DNA from: Gammaproteobacteria bacterium
GTDB taxonomy: Bacteria; Pseudomonadota; Gammaproteobacteria; Granulosicoccales; Granulosicoccaceae
Assembly (NCBI GenBank): GCA_002746645.1
Contig: PDPU01000042.1
Span: forward strand, 46,242-110,241
Length of the DNA: 64,000 nt
Reading direction: 5' to 3'
Both the position numbers and the translations under genes were made by a program. Of this stretch, positions 1-9,544 are shown piece by piece (within the stretch, counting starts at the first letter, position 1; each line of letters opens with the position of its first letter). The notes beneath the pieces are model-generated. The model made no database searches, was not told the origin of the DNA, and was given only the letters and a program-made list of their open reading frames with translations.

Positions 1-106
1 ATGAACTCAATGTTCATATCGTTGTTGCCGTTAATTGAAGCAGGGCTCCGACAACCGCTGTCGCGATTTGCCGGGGAGCCATTCTGACAGGGATTCTCAC
101 CGAAAG

Positions 107-793
107 ATGTTCAACAGACAAGTGATGTTGTACCTGAGCCGTGTCCCGCGTGCGTTGCGGATGCCTGCCGGCGCGCGGCAGATCATCAGCCTGCCCGTCG
201 TCATGTTGACGCTGCTGCTCGGCGCCTGTGCCGGTGGCCACCAGAGCGTCGAAGAAGAACCCCCCGTGATGACGGAATCCGAAGCGCCGGTCTACCGACT
301 CGGTCCGGGTGACGTGGTCAGCATCAACGTCTGGAAGAACCCGGAACTGTCGGTGCGTGTGCCGGTGCGTCCCGATGGCTTCATTTCGGTACCTCTGGTC
401 GGTGATGTGCGCGCGGGAGGCCGCACACCGGCAGAAATCGTGACCGATACCGAGGGCAAGCTGGCCCAGTTCATCCGCACGCCGAAGGTATCCGTGATCG
501 TCGAGGACATCTCGAGTTCCGTTTTCAAGAACCGGGTGCGCATCGTCGGGGGGGTCTCGGAGCCGAAATCCATGTCGCACCGCGAGGGAATGCGTATCAT
601 TGACCTGGTGCTTGAAGCGGGCGGTCTCAATGAGTTTTCCTCGCCCAATGCGGCCAGACTGTATCGACAGGTAGAAGGCCAGACTCGTGTCTATCCGGTG
701 TACCTCGGGGACATCCTCCAGGATGGCGTTCTGGACACCAACTATCTTCTGGCGCCGGGCGATGTGCTGACGGTTCCCGAGCGCCGTTTCTGA
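107..793 (+). CDS. Wza/GumB-type polysaccharide export lipoprotein
   Basis: Outer-membrane or periplasmic polysaccharide export protein of the Wza/GumB family (228 aa), expected to form the exit channel of the EPS machine. The signal peptide ends in the lipobox LLGAC, which puts the lipid-bearing cysteine near residue 41. A polysaccharide export domain follows (YRLGPGDVVSINVW, about residues 56-130), then an SLBB domain starting at about residue 144 (RIVGGVSEP). I chose ATG 107 because the reading frame before it has no export-signal character; ATG 125 or 161 would also keep the lipobox. It is the first recognisable gene of a same-strand EPS cluster and is followed after 55 bp by the chain-length gene. 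The protein is shorter than Wza itself and closer to the single-SLBB proteins of exosortase-type EPS loci. Confidence 0.9.
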   Translation: MFNRQVMLYLSRVPRALRMPAGARQIISLPVVMLTLLLGACAGGHQSVEEEPPVMTESEAPVYRLGPGDVVSINVWKNPELSVRVPVRPDGFISVPLVGDVRAGGRTPAEIVTDTEGKLAQFIRTPKVSVIVEDISSSVFKNRVRIVGGVSEPKSMSHREGMRIIDLVLEAGGLNEFSSPNAARLYRQVEGQTRVYPVYLGDILQDGVLDTNYLLAPGDVLTVPERRF

Positions 794-848
794 TGACGTA
801 TCCGATCGTTTCCTTCCGATCCGTAACGTTCAAGCATCGCAGATCCTC

Positions 849-2376
849 ATGAGCAACGTAACACTCGATGAATGGATGCCACTGCTCTCGCGTGAGGCAA
901 ACATGCGCCGCAGCAGCATGCTGCTCATCTTCGTCGTGGTGAGCCTGCTGTTCCTGATTCTGGCGTTCATCTGGCAGAAGAAGTACACCTCCTACGTACA
1001 GCTCTACGTCGATGACAGCAACGCGGTCATCAGCCCGATTCTCGAATCCGGTGCGATGCAGAGCCGCGATCAGGCAAACGTGGCCAAGGAAGAGCTCTTC
1101 GCCAACGACATCCTGAACGAGATCTTCGACAAGGTCGGCTACGGTGCCGCTGGCATGTCGGCGGCAGAGAAGGAACGCATCAAGATCCAGATCGTTCAGC
1201 ACACCAAGGTCATCAACGTCAACAACCAGTTGCTCGAGTTCCAGTGCGAGAACAAGTCGCCGCGAATGGCGTTCGAGACCTGCAGCCTGTTTGCCGAACT
1301 GTTTCTCGACAAGACCATGCGTTCGACCACCGCTGAAACGTGACAAGCTCGAAAACGCCGAGGCACGCCTCGAGAGCTTCCGTTCGCAGCATCCCGGCGT
1401 CACGTCGAATACCGACTCCAACGTCAACGCGCGCATCGTCGAACTGCAGCGGGACTTCGAACGCACGTCGCTTCAGTACAACGAGTTGCTGCAGCGCAAA
1501 CGCGCGCTCGAAACCGAGCTTTCCAGCGAATCATCCACGCTTGCACGCGACTACAAGGTCGGTCAGACGCGCGAACAGATCGCTCGCCTGCAGGCCGAAA
1601 TCGAGGTGCTGCGACTGAGCTACACCGATGACTATCCGGACATCGTCAGGCTCAAGCAGCAGATCGAAGATCTCAAGCAGATGGCCGAGAACCAGAGCAG
1701 CGCCGTGGCAAGCAGCGGCAACGGGCAGGCCGTGTTCAACATCGGTGGCCAGAGCTACACCGGTTCGGCCAGTCTCAGCCCCGTCTACCAGCAGCTCAGA
1801 AGCGATCTTGCCCGTACCTCCGCCGAAGTCGAGGCGCAGCGTGCACGCATGAACCAGCTCAAGGTCATGCTCGACAACGAGATCGAACGCTCGGCGCATT
1901 CATCGCGCGTCGAACGCGAACTCGCCGAGCTGACGCGCGATTACCGGATCAACAAGGAACTGTTCGAGGAGCGGCTGCGGCAGCAGGAAAACGCGCGTCT
2001 GACGCTGGCGCTCGGTTCCGAAAAGCAGGGTGTGCTGTATCGTATTCATCAGCCGGCAACCTATCCGGTGCTGCCTACCGGACTGCGCTTCCTGCACATT
2101 GCCATCGCCGGCATCGTGCTGGCATCGCTGCTGCCCTTCGCGTATCTGCTGCTGTTTCTGAAACTCGACCCGCGTATCCGCACCGCTTCGGCCGTGACCG
2201 ATCAGTTGCAGTTGCCCTTGCTGGCCACCGTGCCGCACGTGCCGGCGCCGAACGAACGGGTCAAGCTCAGCAGCAGGCCGTGGTTCATCGTCTCTCTGAT
2301 TACCCTGATCTGCATACTCTACGTGCTGATCTACTTCGTCAAATCGCAAATGGAAGCCGTGGGAGGCGTGGCATGA
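849..2376 (+). pseudogene. Chain-length determinant protein (Wzz/GumC-like), frameshifted
   Basis: Inner-membrane polysaccharide co-polymerase that should set chain length and contact the Wza-like exporter. The 5' part (849-1343) carries an N-terminal membrane segment (about residues 22-42) and the start of the periplasmic domain, then stops at TGA 1341. The same protein resumes in the +1 frame from about 1336 with a long coiled coil (RDKLENAEARLESF) and two C-terminal membrane segments (about 2085-2160 and 2280-2340), ending at 2376. The halves together give about 500 residues, normal for the family. The linker expected between them appears short, so a small out-of-frame deletion is possible as well as a sequencing indel. 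The end overlaps the next ATG as ATGA. Not a functional single protein as written. Confidence 0.8.
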
Positions 2377-3242
2377 CCGATCGAGCCAAGATCGCCAACG
2401 TCCGCTCGGTGCTGCAACAACAGCAGGGCAAGGCACAACGGCGCCATCTCAAGCGCGAGCGGTCGATGGTGCCGCTCGGAAGCAGCGACAGTCGGCGGCG
2501 GGATATCCGGCGTGGCAACGATTCGATCAGTCTCGCCGAGAAGGCACGTGCCGATCTTGCCAACATGGAAGAGGCACGGGTTTTCACCGACCGACAGCTG
2601 GACCTGCTTGGCATCGTGCATCCGCGCTCGGGCAATCACGCGATGGTCGACTCGATGCGCCAGCTCAGAACCAAGCTCTACGCACTGCGGCCGGACAGCA
2701 ATTTCTCCGTCCTCGTGAGTTCGGTCGTTCCCGAGGGTGGCGCAAGCTATGTCGGGTTGAACCTCGCCGCCGCCATTGCCTTCGACAAGTCCAGGACCTC
2801 GATGCTGGTGGAAACCAATCTGCATTCGCCGGTGTTGTACAAGCTCATGAAACTGATCGGGCGTGAGCAGGCGCACGGTCTGCTCGAGTATCTCGAGCAC
2901 CCCGAACTCGGTATCGAGCACATCGTCAGTCCCAGCGGCATCCCGCGCATGCGCGTGATACCCATGGGCCAGCATGTCGAGATCAGTGACGAACACTTTT
3001 CAAGCGCACGTTACCGTCAGCTCATGCATGATATCCAGGCGCGCTACGACAACCGCTACATCATTGTCGACGGACCACCCATGTCGTCTTCGACCGATGC
3101 TCGAATCCTCTCCGAGATCTGTGACTACACCGTGCTGGTGGTTCCCTACGGTGGCGTGACGCCGGGTGTGCTCGATTCCATCGTCGATGAAATCGATGAA
3201 AGCCGGCTTGCCGGTGTGGTCATCAACAACCAGCCAGTCTGA
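2373..3242 (+). CDS. CpsD/CapB-like tyrosine kinase homolog with degenerate Walker A
   Basis: A 289-aa protein with the fold pattern of the cytoplasmic BY-kinase/ParA-like ATPase that partners Wzz proteins. About 95 basic, charged N-terminal residues precede a domain with MRQLRTKLYAL, an SSVVPEGGASYVGLNLA segment where Walker A should be (about residues 117-133), MLVETN at the Walker A' position and YIIVDGPP at the Walker B position (about residue 229). The invariant GK(S/T) lysine is absent (GGAS) and the A' aspartate is replaced by glutamate. There is no C-terminal tyrosine cluster. ATP hydrolysis is therefore doubtful; a structural or regulatory pseudokinase role is my inference. The start overlaps the end of the chain-length gene, so the two are probably translationally coupled. 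Confidence 0.8.
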   Translation: MTDRAKIANVRSVLQQQQGKAQRRHLKRERSMVPLGSSDSRRRDIRRGNDSISLAEKARADLANMEEARVFTDRQLDLLGIVHPRSGNHAMVDSMRQLRTKLYALRPDSNFSVLVSSVVPEGGASYVGLNLAAAIAFDKSRTSMLVETNLHSPVLYKLMKLIGREQAHGLLEYLEHPELGIEHIVSPSGIPRMRVIPMGQHVEISDEHFSSARYRQLMHDIQARYDNRYIIVDGPPMSSSTDARILSEICDYTVLVVPYGGVTPGVLDSIVDEIDESRLAGVVINNQPV

Positions 3243-3268
3243 GTCACTAAGTACGGAAACCAGGTGTC

Positions 3269-4639
3269 GTGCGAAACCGAATCATTCATGTTGCTCTGGC
3301 CGCTCTGCTGACGGTCCTTTCGCAGCCTGCTCGAACGCTCGAGCTGGGCCTCGAAGGCTATCTGGGCGTGGAAGGCTCCGACAACATCGACAGCGCGAAC
3401 CCGCCGCTCGAGGAAGACGGCAGTCTGCTCACGGGCATCGTCGGCATCTACGGCGAACAACGCGGGCAGAAGCTTCAGGCGGGTTTTGTCGGTGAACTCG
3501 AAACGCGACGTCGACTCGACCGGGACGACGAATTCGATTCCCTGTCGCGGTTCCTCGGGGCCGCCGAATTCACACTGTCACCGCGGCGGCTCTACTGGTA
3601 CGCCGGTGACATCCTCGCGGGCGTACGTGCCGACGATGCCTTTCAGCCCATCGATGATGCCGACACGGTGCGTCGCAATGTCTTCGTCACCGGCCCGCGA
3701 TTCACCTTCGATACCGGCCCCGATCAGCGTATCGAAGGCCGTCTCTTCTATGTCGATCAGTCCGAAGCCGATGAGCCAGTGGACGATCTCGTGAACTTCT
3801 CGACGCGCTGGGTGCGGGATACCTTGCCCGGCAGTTTCTTCGGGTTCCGGCTCAACGATGTCTACACGCTGCGCGCCGACGACGATGCCGATGACGTCAA
3901 TCGCATGTCGATACTGGGTTTCTGGAACCGTCAGCGCGGCGTGACCAACCTCTATGGCGAACTGGGTGCCACGCGCTATGCCGTCGACGACGATTCCCTC
4001 GACGGATTCAGTGCCCTGCTCTCCGCCAAACGCGAAATCGGGCCTGCCAGCAGCGTTTCCGTGACGCTGTGGCACGACCTCACCGACCAGTCGCTGAGCA
4101 CCGTCGAGAGCATCATCGGCAGCGGCGCGAATGCCATCGGCGTGCAACCCGAAAGCAGTGGTTACTTCAACCATACCCGGCTCGAGGCTGCCTACGGTTT
4201 CGACTCCCGGCGGACGAGCTTCGATGTCGGCGGCGGCTATTCCGTCATGCAGTACGAGCAGCTCTTCACCGGGCTGGATGCGGTGGATCCCGCCAGCGAG
4301 GACCGCGACAAGGCCAATGTCTGGCTCGGTTACGGACGCCATCTGAGCGCGCGGTGGCGCATTTCGTTCGGCTCGAGCTACGAGCGTCAGACCTACGACA
4401 ACCGCGCCGATGAAAGTGAATCCCTGCTGTTCGAAGGCAGCGTCTTCTACCGCCTGAATCGCAGCCTGGAACTGGGCCTGTCGCTGGCTCATGATCGGGC
4501 AGAAGGGACACGCACTCGCGGTGACATGCTCGAGACTGTCGACACCACCGAGAACCGTTTCGGACTCGGGCTTCGCTGGGCGCCGCCGTCGCGAGCCAGC
4601 AAGGAACTGACGATCGAGCTCAAATCGCTGCTGCAATGA
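3269..4639 (+). CDS. Outer-membrane beta-barrel protein of EPS locus
   Basis: A 456-aa protein with a signal peptide (VALAALLTVLS core) followed by alternating aromatic and polar strands typical of an outer-membrane barrel, for example SFGSSYERQTYDN and NRFGLGLRWAPPS. It resembles the putative OM proteins found in exosortase-associated EPS loci directly after the export/chain-length/kinase trio, which is exactly its position here. A role in polymer export or attachment at the outer membrane is inferred from context only. The start is GTG 3269. The stop overlaps the next ATG (ATGA at 4636). Confidence 0.72.
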   Translation: MRNRIIHVALAALLTVLSQPARTLELGLEGYLGVEGSDNIDSANPPLEEDGSLLTGIVGIYGEQRGQKLQAGFVGELETRRRLDRDDEFDSLSRFLGAAEFTLSPRRLYWYAGDILAGVRADDAFQPIDDADTVRRNVFVTGPRFTFDTGPDQRIEGRLFYVDQSEADEPVDDLVNFSTRWVRDTLPGSFFGFRLNDVYTLRADDDADDVNRMSILGFWNRQRGVTNLYGELGATRYAVDDDSLDGFSALLSAKREIGPASSVSVTLWHDLTDQSLSTVESIIGSGANAIGVQPESSGYFNHTRLEAAYGFDSRRTSFDVGGGYSVMQYEQLFTGLDAVDPASEDRDKANVWLGYGRHLSARWRISFGSSYERQTYDNRADESESLLFEGSVFYRLNRSLELGLSLAHDRAEGTRTRGDMLETVDTTENRFGLGLRWAPPSRASKELTIELKSLLQ

Positions 4640-5871
4640 GGGACGTCGGCGAAGCGGAAGCAGAGGCCGAGACGCCACCCGAGGCAGCGTCGGCAATATC
4701 TGTGTCGGCGCCTGAGAAGGGTGCCGGTCCGCTGCGTGTTCTCCACGCCATCGACAGCCGTTTTCCCGGGCCGGGCGGTGCCGAGAGTCAGGCCGGCAAG
4801 CTTGCCGCCGCGTTGCGGGACAAGGGCGTGAAGGTGGAGTTCGTCTCGCCGCGCATCCTCGACGAGGAAGGCATCGAGGACGAGGTCGACGGGATTCGCT
4901 TGCGGCGCATCAATTACCCGCACATTCGGTTCCTCGGCTCGATCATGCTCATGTTCGGGTTTGCCCGCTATCTCTGGCGTCGTCGCAGGGATTTCGACGT
5001 GGTGCATATCCACATCACCCATCTGTTCGCTGCCGCGGCCGGCTACGCGCGCCCCTTCACCGGCATGCCGATCATCACCAAGATCTCGGGTTTCTACGAG
5101 TTCGAAGGCGGTGTCCTGGACCGGCGTCTGCGTTTTCGTCCGGTCAACCTGTTGGTACGGACCGGACTGCATCGCGTTGACCATGTCCAGACCATCAGTG
5201 AACAGACCCACAGAAAACTCCTGGAAGCCGGTTTCAGAGAGGATCAGATCCTCTTCGTTCCGAACGGCATCCGGCTCGATCCGGATCCGCCGCCGCCGCC
5301 GTCGGCAAGACCTCTCCGCATCGGATACTGCGGGCGGCTGCGTCACGTCAAGGGTGTGCACGTGCTGCTCGATGCCCTGCGCCGCGTCGAAGAGATGCGC
5401 CCCGGTGCCGCGGAAGTCGTGATTGCCGGCAACGGTGATACCTGGGACGAATTGCATGCACAGAGCGAAAAGCTCGGCCTTGCCGACAAGGTGCACTGGC
5501 TGGGTCAGATCGACGACACGGCACCCTTCTTTCGTTCCATCGATATCTACGTGCAACCTTCCTTTGCCGAGGGGCTGCCGAATTCGGTGCTCGAAGCCAT
5601 GGCAGCGGAACGCGTGGTCGTGGCCAGTGACATCGGCGGCAACAATGACCTGATCACCAACGATCGTACGGGGTTGTTGTTCGAGGCCGGTGACGACGAC
5701 GCGCTTGCCCGCAAGCTCGTCGAACTCATCGACGATCCGGCCGCGCGGGTGCGGCTGGCGGCAGACGGGCGGGCTTTCGTGGCGCGCCACTACGGCATCG
5801 ATGCCGTCACGAGCGACCTCGAAAAGGCCTATCGTGGCAACCTTTCGGCGCCTTCTGCCGCCGGGGTCTGA
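4636..5871 (+). CDS. Glycosyltransferase family 4 (GT-B fold)
   Basis: Cytoplasmic GT-B glycosyltransferase (411 aa) that would add a sugar from an NDP donor to the lipid-linked EPS repeat unit. An acidic low-complexity leader of about 35 residues precedes the N-terminal domain (RVLHAIDSRFPGPGGAE). The C-terminal GT4 domain has GYCGRLRHVKG and the E-x7-E signature in FAEGLPNSVLEAMA, followed by ASDIGG. A short poly-Pro stretch (PPPPPP) sits in the inter-domain linker. Its ATG overlaps the preceding stop, and it lies between the barrel protein and the flippase, which supports EPS assembly. Donor and acceptor sugars cannot be read from the sequence. Confidence 0.9.
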   Translation: MRDVGEAEAEAETPPEAASAISVSAPEKGAGPLRVLHAIDSRFPGPGGAESQAGKLAAALRDKGVKVEFVSPRILDEEGIEDEVDGIRLRRINYPHIRFLGSIMLMFGFARYLWRRRRDFDVVHIHITHLFAAAAGYARPFTGMPIITKISGFYEFEGGVLDRRLRFRPVNLLVRTGLHRVDHVQTISEQTHRKLLEAGFREDQILFVPNGIRLDPDPPPPPSARPLRIGYCGRLRHVKGVHVLLDALRRVEEMRPGAAEVVIAGNGDTWDELHAQSEKLGLADKVHWLGQIDDTAPFFRSIDIYVQPSFAEGLPNSVLEAMAAERVVVASDIGGNNDLITNDRTGLLFEAGDDDALARKLVELIDDPAARVRLAADGRAFVARHYGIDAVTSDLEKAYRGNLSAPSAAGV

Positions 5872-5875
5872 GTCT

Positions 5876-7381
5876 GTGGGTGCTGCAACCGCGTCGCGTG
5901 CCGGCTTGTTCGTGCATCTGAGAAATTATCTTTCTGCCGGTGTCCTGACGGCGCTGGTCGGTGTGCTGTCGTTCCCGATTCTCACGCGCGCCTTGAGCGT
6001 CGAGCAGTACGGCATCCTCGGCCTCGTCACCGCAACCCTGACGCTCTACGTCGCCTTCGGCAAGCTGGGTCTGCAACACGCCGTGATCCGCTATTTCGCC
6101 CAGATCAACGAGGGGAACAGCGAGTTCACGAATCGTCAGATGGTCAGTACCGTGCTGCTCACCTTCGTTGTGCTCGCCGTGCTGACCACGCTGCTCTGGA
6201 TTCTCAGCGGATTCCTGCTGCTGCCGCGCTGGATGAGCTACGACGGAATCGGCGAACTGTTCATGGTCGCGGCAGCGCTGCTGTTCCTGCGCCTCTTCGG
6301 CAGCAGCGTGCTCAACTTCCTGCGCGCCGAGCAGCGCAGTGGCCGCGTGGCGGTGGCCATGAGCATGGCGCGTGTCGGCAATCTGGCACTGATCATCGTT
6401 TCGGTGCTGCTGTTCGATCTCGATCCGGCGACGGCGCTGATCTGCATGGCGCTCGGTGAACTCCTCTGTGTGGCCTACGCGCTGTGGAGCTGGCGCGACC
6501 ACCTCGACATTTCGATGCGCGAGTTCCGCAGCCGTCTGCTGCTCGACATGATTCGCTACGGTCTGCCGTTGATGATGCTCGAATCGCTCGGACTCGTGCT
6601 GCGGCTCTCGGACCGCTACATGATCGAGGCAATGCTCGGCGTGGTGCCGCTGGGTCAGTATTCGGCCTCCTACAATCTCACGGGCTACCTCGATCTGATC
6701 ATCCTCGCCGCCATCGCGCAGGCCTTGCGGCCAGCCTACATGCAGCTCTGGGAAAGCGGCGGTACCGAGGCAGTCAGTGGCTTTCTCGCCAGCGGTCTGC
6801 GGCTCTATCTGCTGCTGAGCATACCCTTCGTCACGCTCTTTTCGCTCGTGAGTCCGCACATGCTGGCGATTTTCGCGGGCGACAAGTTCTACCCCGGCAC
6901 GGTCATCATCCCCTTCGTGGCGGCCAGCTTTCTGCTCGAAGGGGCCATGCACTGGCTGGCCGCCGGGCTCTACATCCAGAAGGACACCACCACCCTGATG
7001 AAATGGGGCTTCATTGCCACTCTCGTCAACGTGAGCCTGAACCTGTTCGTCATTCCGCGCTTCGGCATCTCCGGCGCGGCCATGGTCACGGTGCTCTCGT
7101 ACCTGATCTTCATGCTCGGGGTCGGGCGGGCCGCGTTTCGCCATGTGCGGTTTCCGATAGCGCCGGGAGTACCCCTGGCGCTGGCTGCGGCCTGTACCGT
7201 GCTCTGGTATCTGGTGGCCGGCATCGACCTGTCGTCCCACTGGCAGGCGCTGTTCGTGAAGGGTCTCGTGGCAACACCCGTGCTGTTGATGGCGCTGCTG
7301 GTGGCCGAGCCTTCCCTCTGGACGCGGGGGAGGGAGCTGCTCCGCTCGCGTCTGGCGCGAACCCGGAGCGAAGGCGCATGA
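5876..7381 (+). CDS. Polysaccharide flippase (Wzx-like, MOP/MATE superfamily)
   Basis: Polytopic inner-membrane protein (about 501 aa, roughly 12-14 predicted hydrophobic segments) of the polysaccharide biosynthesis/flippase family, expected to move the lipid-linked repeat unit to the periplasmic face. The N-terminus has the family pattern LSAGVLTALVGVLSFPILTR and QYGILGLVTA. I prefer GTG 5876, just after the upstream glycosyltransferase stop; GTG 5834 is also in frame, while starts further upstream read nonsense antiparallel to the GT4 coding logic. The final ATGA overlaps the GT2 gene. Confidence 0.88.
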   Translation: MGAATASRAGLFVHLRNYLSAGVLTALVGVLSFPILTRALSVEQYGILGLVTATLTLYVAFGKLGLQHAVIRYFAQINEGNSEFTNRQMVSTVLLTFVVLAVLTTLLWILSGFLLLPRWMSYDGIGELFMVAAALLFLRLFGSSVLNFLRAEQRSGRVAVAMSMARVGNLALIIVSVLLFDLDPATALICMALGELLCVAYALWSWRDHLDISMREFRSRLLLDMIRYGLPLMMLESLGLVLRLSDRYMIEAMLGVVPLGQYSASYNLTGYLDLIILAAIAQALRPAYMQLWESGGTEAVSGFLASGLRLYLLLSIPFVTLFSLVSPHMLAIFAGDKFYPGTVIIPFVAASFLLEGAMHWLAAGLYIQKDTTTLMKWGFIATLVNVSLNLFVIPRFGISGAAMVTVLSYLIFMLGVGRAAFRHVRFPIAPGVPLALAAACTVLWYLVAGIDLSSHWQALFVKGLVATPVLLMALLVAEPSLWTRGRELLRSRLARTRSEGA

Positions 7382-8514
7382 TGCTGCTGTTTGCTGCAAG
7401 CGTGCTGTTCTGCCTCCATACCTACGCGGGTTTTCCGCTGTGGCTGCACTGGCGCGCATCGAAGCGGCCACCGTTGCCCGCTGCCGTGCCACCGGCAAAG
7501 GGCAATGACTGGCCGTCTGTCAGCGTGATCATTGCCGCGCACAACGAAGCGCGGCACCTGCCGGCGAAGATCCGTTCGCTCGATGCACTCGACTATCCGG
7601 CCGACAGGCTCGAAGTGGTGTTCGTTTCCGACGGTTCGAGCGACGCCACCAACCGGCTTCTCGGCGACGCCGTGGCCGAGCGGGCAGGCTGGCGACTGAT
7701 CGAGCAGGCCCCCGCGGCCGGCAAGCCGAGTGCCCTCAATCGTGGTGTGGCGGCGGCGGCGGGTGAGGTGCTGCTCATGATGGATGCACGCCAGCCGATA
7801 TCAACCAATGCGGCGAAGGCGCTCGTGGCACGGCTTCTGACGCCCGGGGTCGGCGCGGTCAGCGGTGAACTCGTACTCGCCACCGATGCCGGCGGCGAAG
7901 CCGGGAACGTGGGCCTGTACTGGCGCTACGAGCGTTGGATACGCGCCAATGAAAGCCGACTGTTCTCGACCACCGGTGCTACCGGTGCGCTGTATGCCAT
8001 CCGCCATGAGGACTTCCAGCCATTGCCACCCGACACACTCCTCGACGATTTCGACATACCGGTACGCCTCCTGCGGCAGGGGCGGCGCACCCTGTTCGAA
8101 CCCGAGGCGAAGGTCTTCGACCAGGCCGAGGCGAGTGCCGCAGGCGAGTTTCGTCGCAAGGTGCGCACACTCGCCGGGAACTACCAGTCCTTCCGGCGCC
8201 ATCCCTGGCTGTTCAACCCCGCGACGAACCCGGTCTGGTGGCAGTTTCTGTCGCACAAGGTGTTTCGCCTGCTGGTGCCCTTTGCCATGGGCCTCGCGCT
8301 CGTGAGTTCGCTGCTGGGCGATGGCATCCTGCTCGATACCGCTTTCTGGCTGCAGATCGCCTTCTATGCTCTCGGTCTCTGGGGCCTTGACGGTAGCGGT
8401 GGGCGACTCGCCAACGTGATCGCGGTGTTTCTGCAACTCAACGCCGCCGCCGTGCTCGGTGCCTGGCGCGCACTGACCGGCACCGCCGGTGTGCGCTGGA
8501 AGCGCGTCTCATGA
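7378..8514 (+). CDS. Glycosyltransferase family 2, membrane-anchored
   Basis: GT-A type processive-like glycosyltransferase of 378 aa. An N-terminal membrane segment (residues 3-22) is followed by SVSVIIAAHNEARHLP, the nucleotide-binding FVSDGSSDAT, the DxD-position MMDARQPIS, and the acceptor-side DDFDIPVRLLRQG, with KVRTLAGNYQSF after it. Several C-terminal membrane segments follow. This layout matches GT2 enzymes that act on lipid-linked substrates at the inner membrane. It overlaps the flippase at ATGA and the deacetylase gene by 4 bp, so it is part of one EPS operon. Confidence 0.88.
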   Translation: MMLLFAASVLFCLHTYAGFPLWLHWRASKRPPLPAAVPPAKGNDWPSVSVIIAAHNEARHLPAKIRSLDALDYPADRLEVVFVSDGSSDATNRLLGDAVAERAGWRLIEQAPAAGKPSALNRGVAAAAGEVLLMMDARQPISTNAAKALVARLLTPGVGAVSGELVLATDAGGEAGNVGLYWRYERWIRANESRLFSTTGATGALYAIRHEDFQPLPPDTLLDDFDIPVRLLRQGRRTLFEPEAKVFDQAEASAAGEFRRKVRTLAGNYQSFRRHPWLFNPATNPVWWQFLSHKVFRLLVPFAMGLALVSSLLGDGILLDTAFWLQIAFYALGLWGLDGSGGRLANVIAVFLQLNAAAVLGAWRALTGTAGVRWKRVS

Positions 8515-9542
8515 CCGTCGCGCTCATGTATCACGCACTGTACGAAGGCCACTCGCTCGCCACTATCGACGCGGAGGATCGCCCCTACGCCATCGATCTC
8601 GATACCTTCCGTCGGCAACTCGATCTGCTCGAGGCCAGCGGGCGGGTCGGCATACCGATGCCGGGTACGCCATTGCCCGACTACATCATCACCTTCGATG
8701 ACGGCCACCTCAGCAATGCCGAACTGGCTCTGCCGGAGCTTGTTGCCCGGGGGCTGCCGGCGGTGTTCTTCATCACGACCGGCTTCACCGGCAAGCGCGC
8801 GCATTTCTGCGGGTCTGACGAACTCGCGGCGCTTGCCGACGCGGGCATGACGATCGGCAGCCACGGGGTCACGCACCGATTCTTCGATGACATGACGCCC
8901 GGGGAAGCTCGAAGCGAACTGGCTGACAGTCGCGCGTTCCTCGAGGCGGCAACCGGACGCGAATGCCGGAGCCTTTCGTTTCCGGGAGGGCGTTTCACCG
9001 CCGCAACGTTGCGTCTGCTGCCCGAGACCGGCTACCACCAATGGTATGGCTCGGCGACAGGGCTCATCGACGAGCGGCACTTTGTGGACAGATCGTCGGA
9101 AACCGTGACGCCGGAGCTCACGCTGCCGGCAACGGGAACCCTGCCGCTGCAGGTCGTGTCGCCGGAAAACGCGACGCCGAAAAACGGGACCGTGCCGTTG
9201 CAGGCCGCACCACTGCAGGCTTTGTCGCCGGAGAACGCGATGAGGGAGAGCGCGATGGAGGAGGCCGTGATGACGAAGAGCGCGATGAGGGAGGTCACGA
9301 TGACGCAGGCCGAACCGTCAGACGGAGTGGCCGGAAACGACCGGCTGCGATGGCAGCGGTTGGAACCTCTGCCGCGTTCGGCTATCCGAGCCAGCACCAG
9401 CGAGGAAGAATTCCGACGGATGGTCGAGCCTGATCTCGCCTGGTATCGCCGACAGCAACGGGTGGCCGCCGTGAAGGGGGGTGTTCGTCGCCTGCTCGGC
9501 AATCGCCTGTACCATGCCTTGTATCGGATGGCAGCGCGGTAA
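8511..9542 (+). CDS. Polysaccharide deacetylase (NodB domain) with low-complexity insert
   Basis: A 343-aa carbohydrate esterase 4-like protein that would remove acetyl groups from the EPS. The NodB signature is visible as TFDDG (about residues 61-65) and SHGVTH (about residues 118-123, metal-binding histidines), followed by SLSFPGGRFT. No signal peptide is evident, so it may act in the cytoplasm or be exported by another route. Residues about 200-270 are an Ala/Met/Glu-rich repetitive insert (for example ENAMRESAMEEAVMTKSAM) not expected in the family, before a more ordinary C-terminus. It overlaps GT2 by 4 bp and is 2 bp from the polymerase gene. Confidence 0.85.
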   Translation: MTVALMYHALYEGHSLATIDAEDRPYAIDLDTFRRQLDLLEASGRVGIPMPGTPLPDYIITFDDGHLSNAELALPELVARGLPAVFFITTGFTGKRAHFCGSDELAALADAGMTIGSHGVTHRFFDDMTPGEARSELADSRAFLEAATGRECRSLSFPGGRFTAATLRLLPETGYHQWYGSATGLIDERHFVDRSSETVTPELTLPATGTLPLQVVSPENATPKNGTVPLQAAPLQALSPENAMRESAMEEAVMTKSAMREVTMTQAEPSDGVAGNDRLRWQRLEPLPRSAIRASTSEEEFRRMVEPDLAWYRRQQRVAAVKGGVRRLLGNRLYHALYRMAAR

Positions 9543-9544
9543 GC

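Noticed and set aside
5807..7498. 563-aa minus-strand ORF antiparallel to the flippase
   Set aside because: Its sequence is rich in Arg, Gln, His and Glu with no domain pattern, and it mirrors the clear plus-strand flippase. High GC leaves such frames open by chance.
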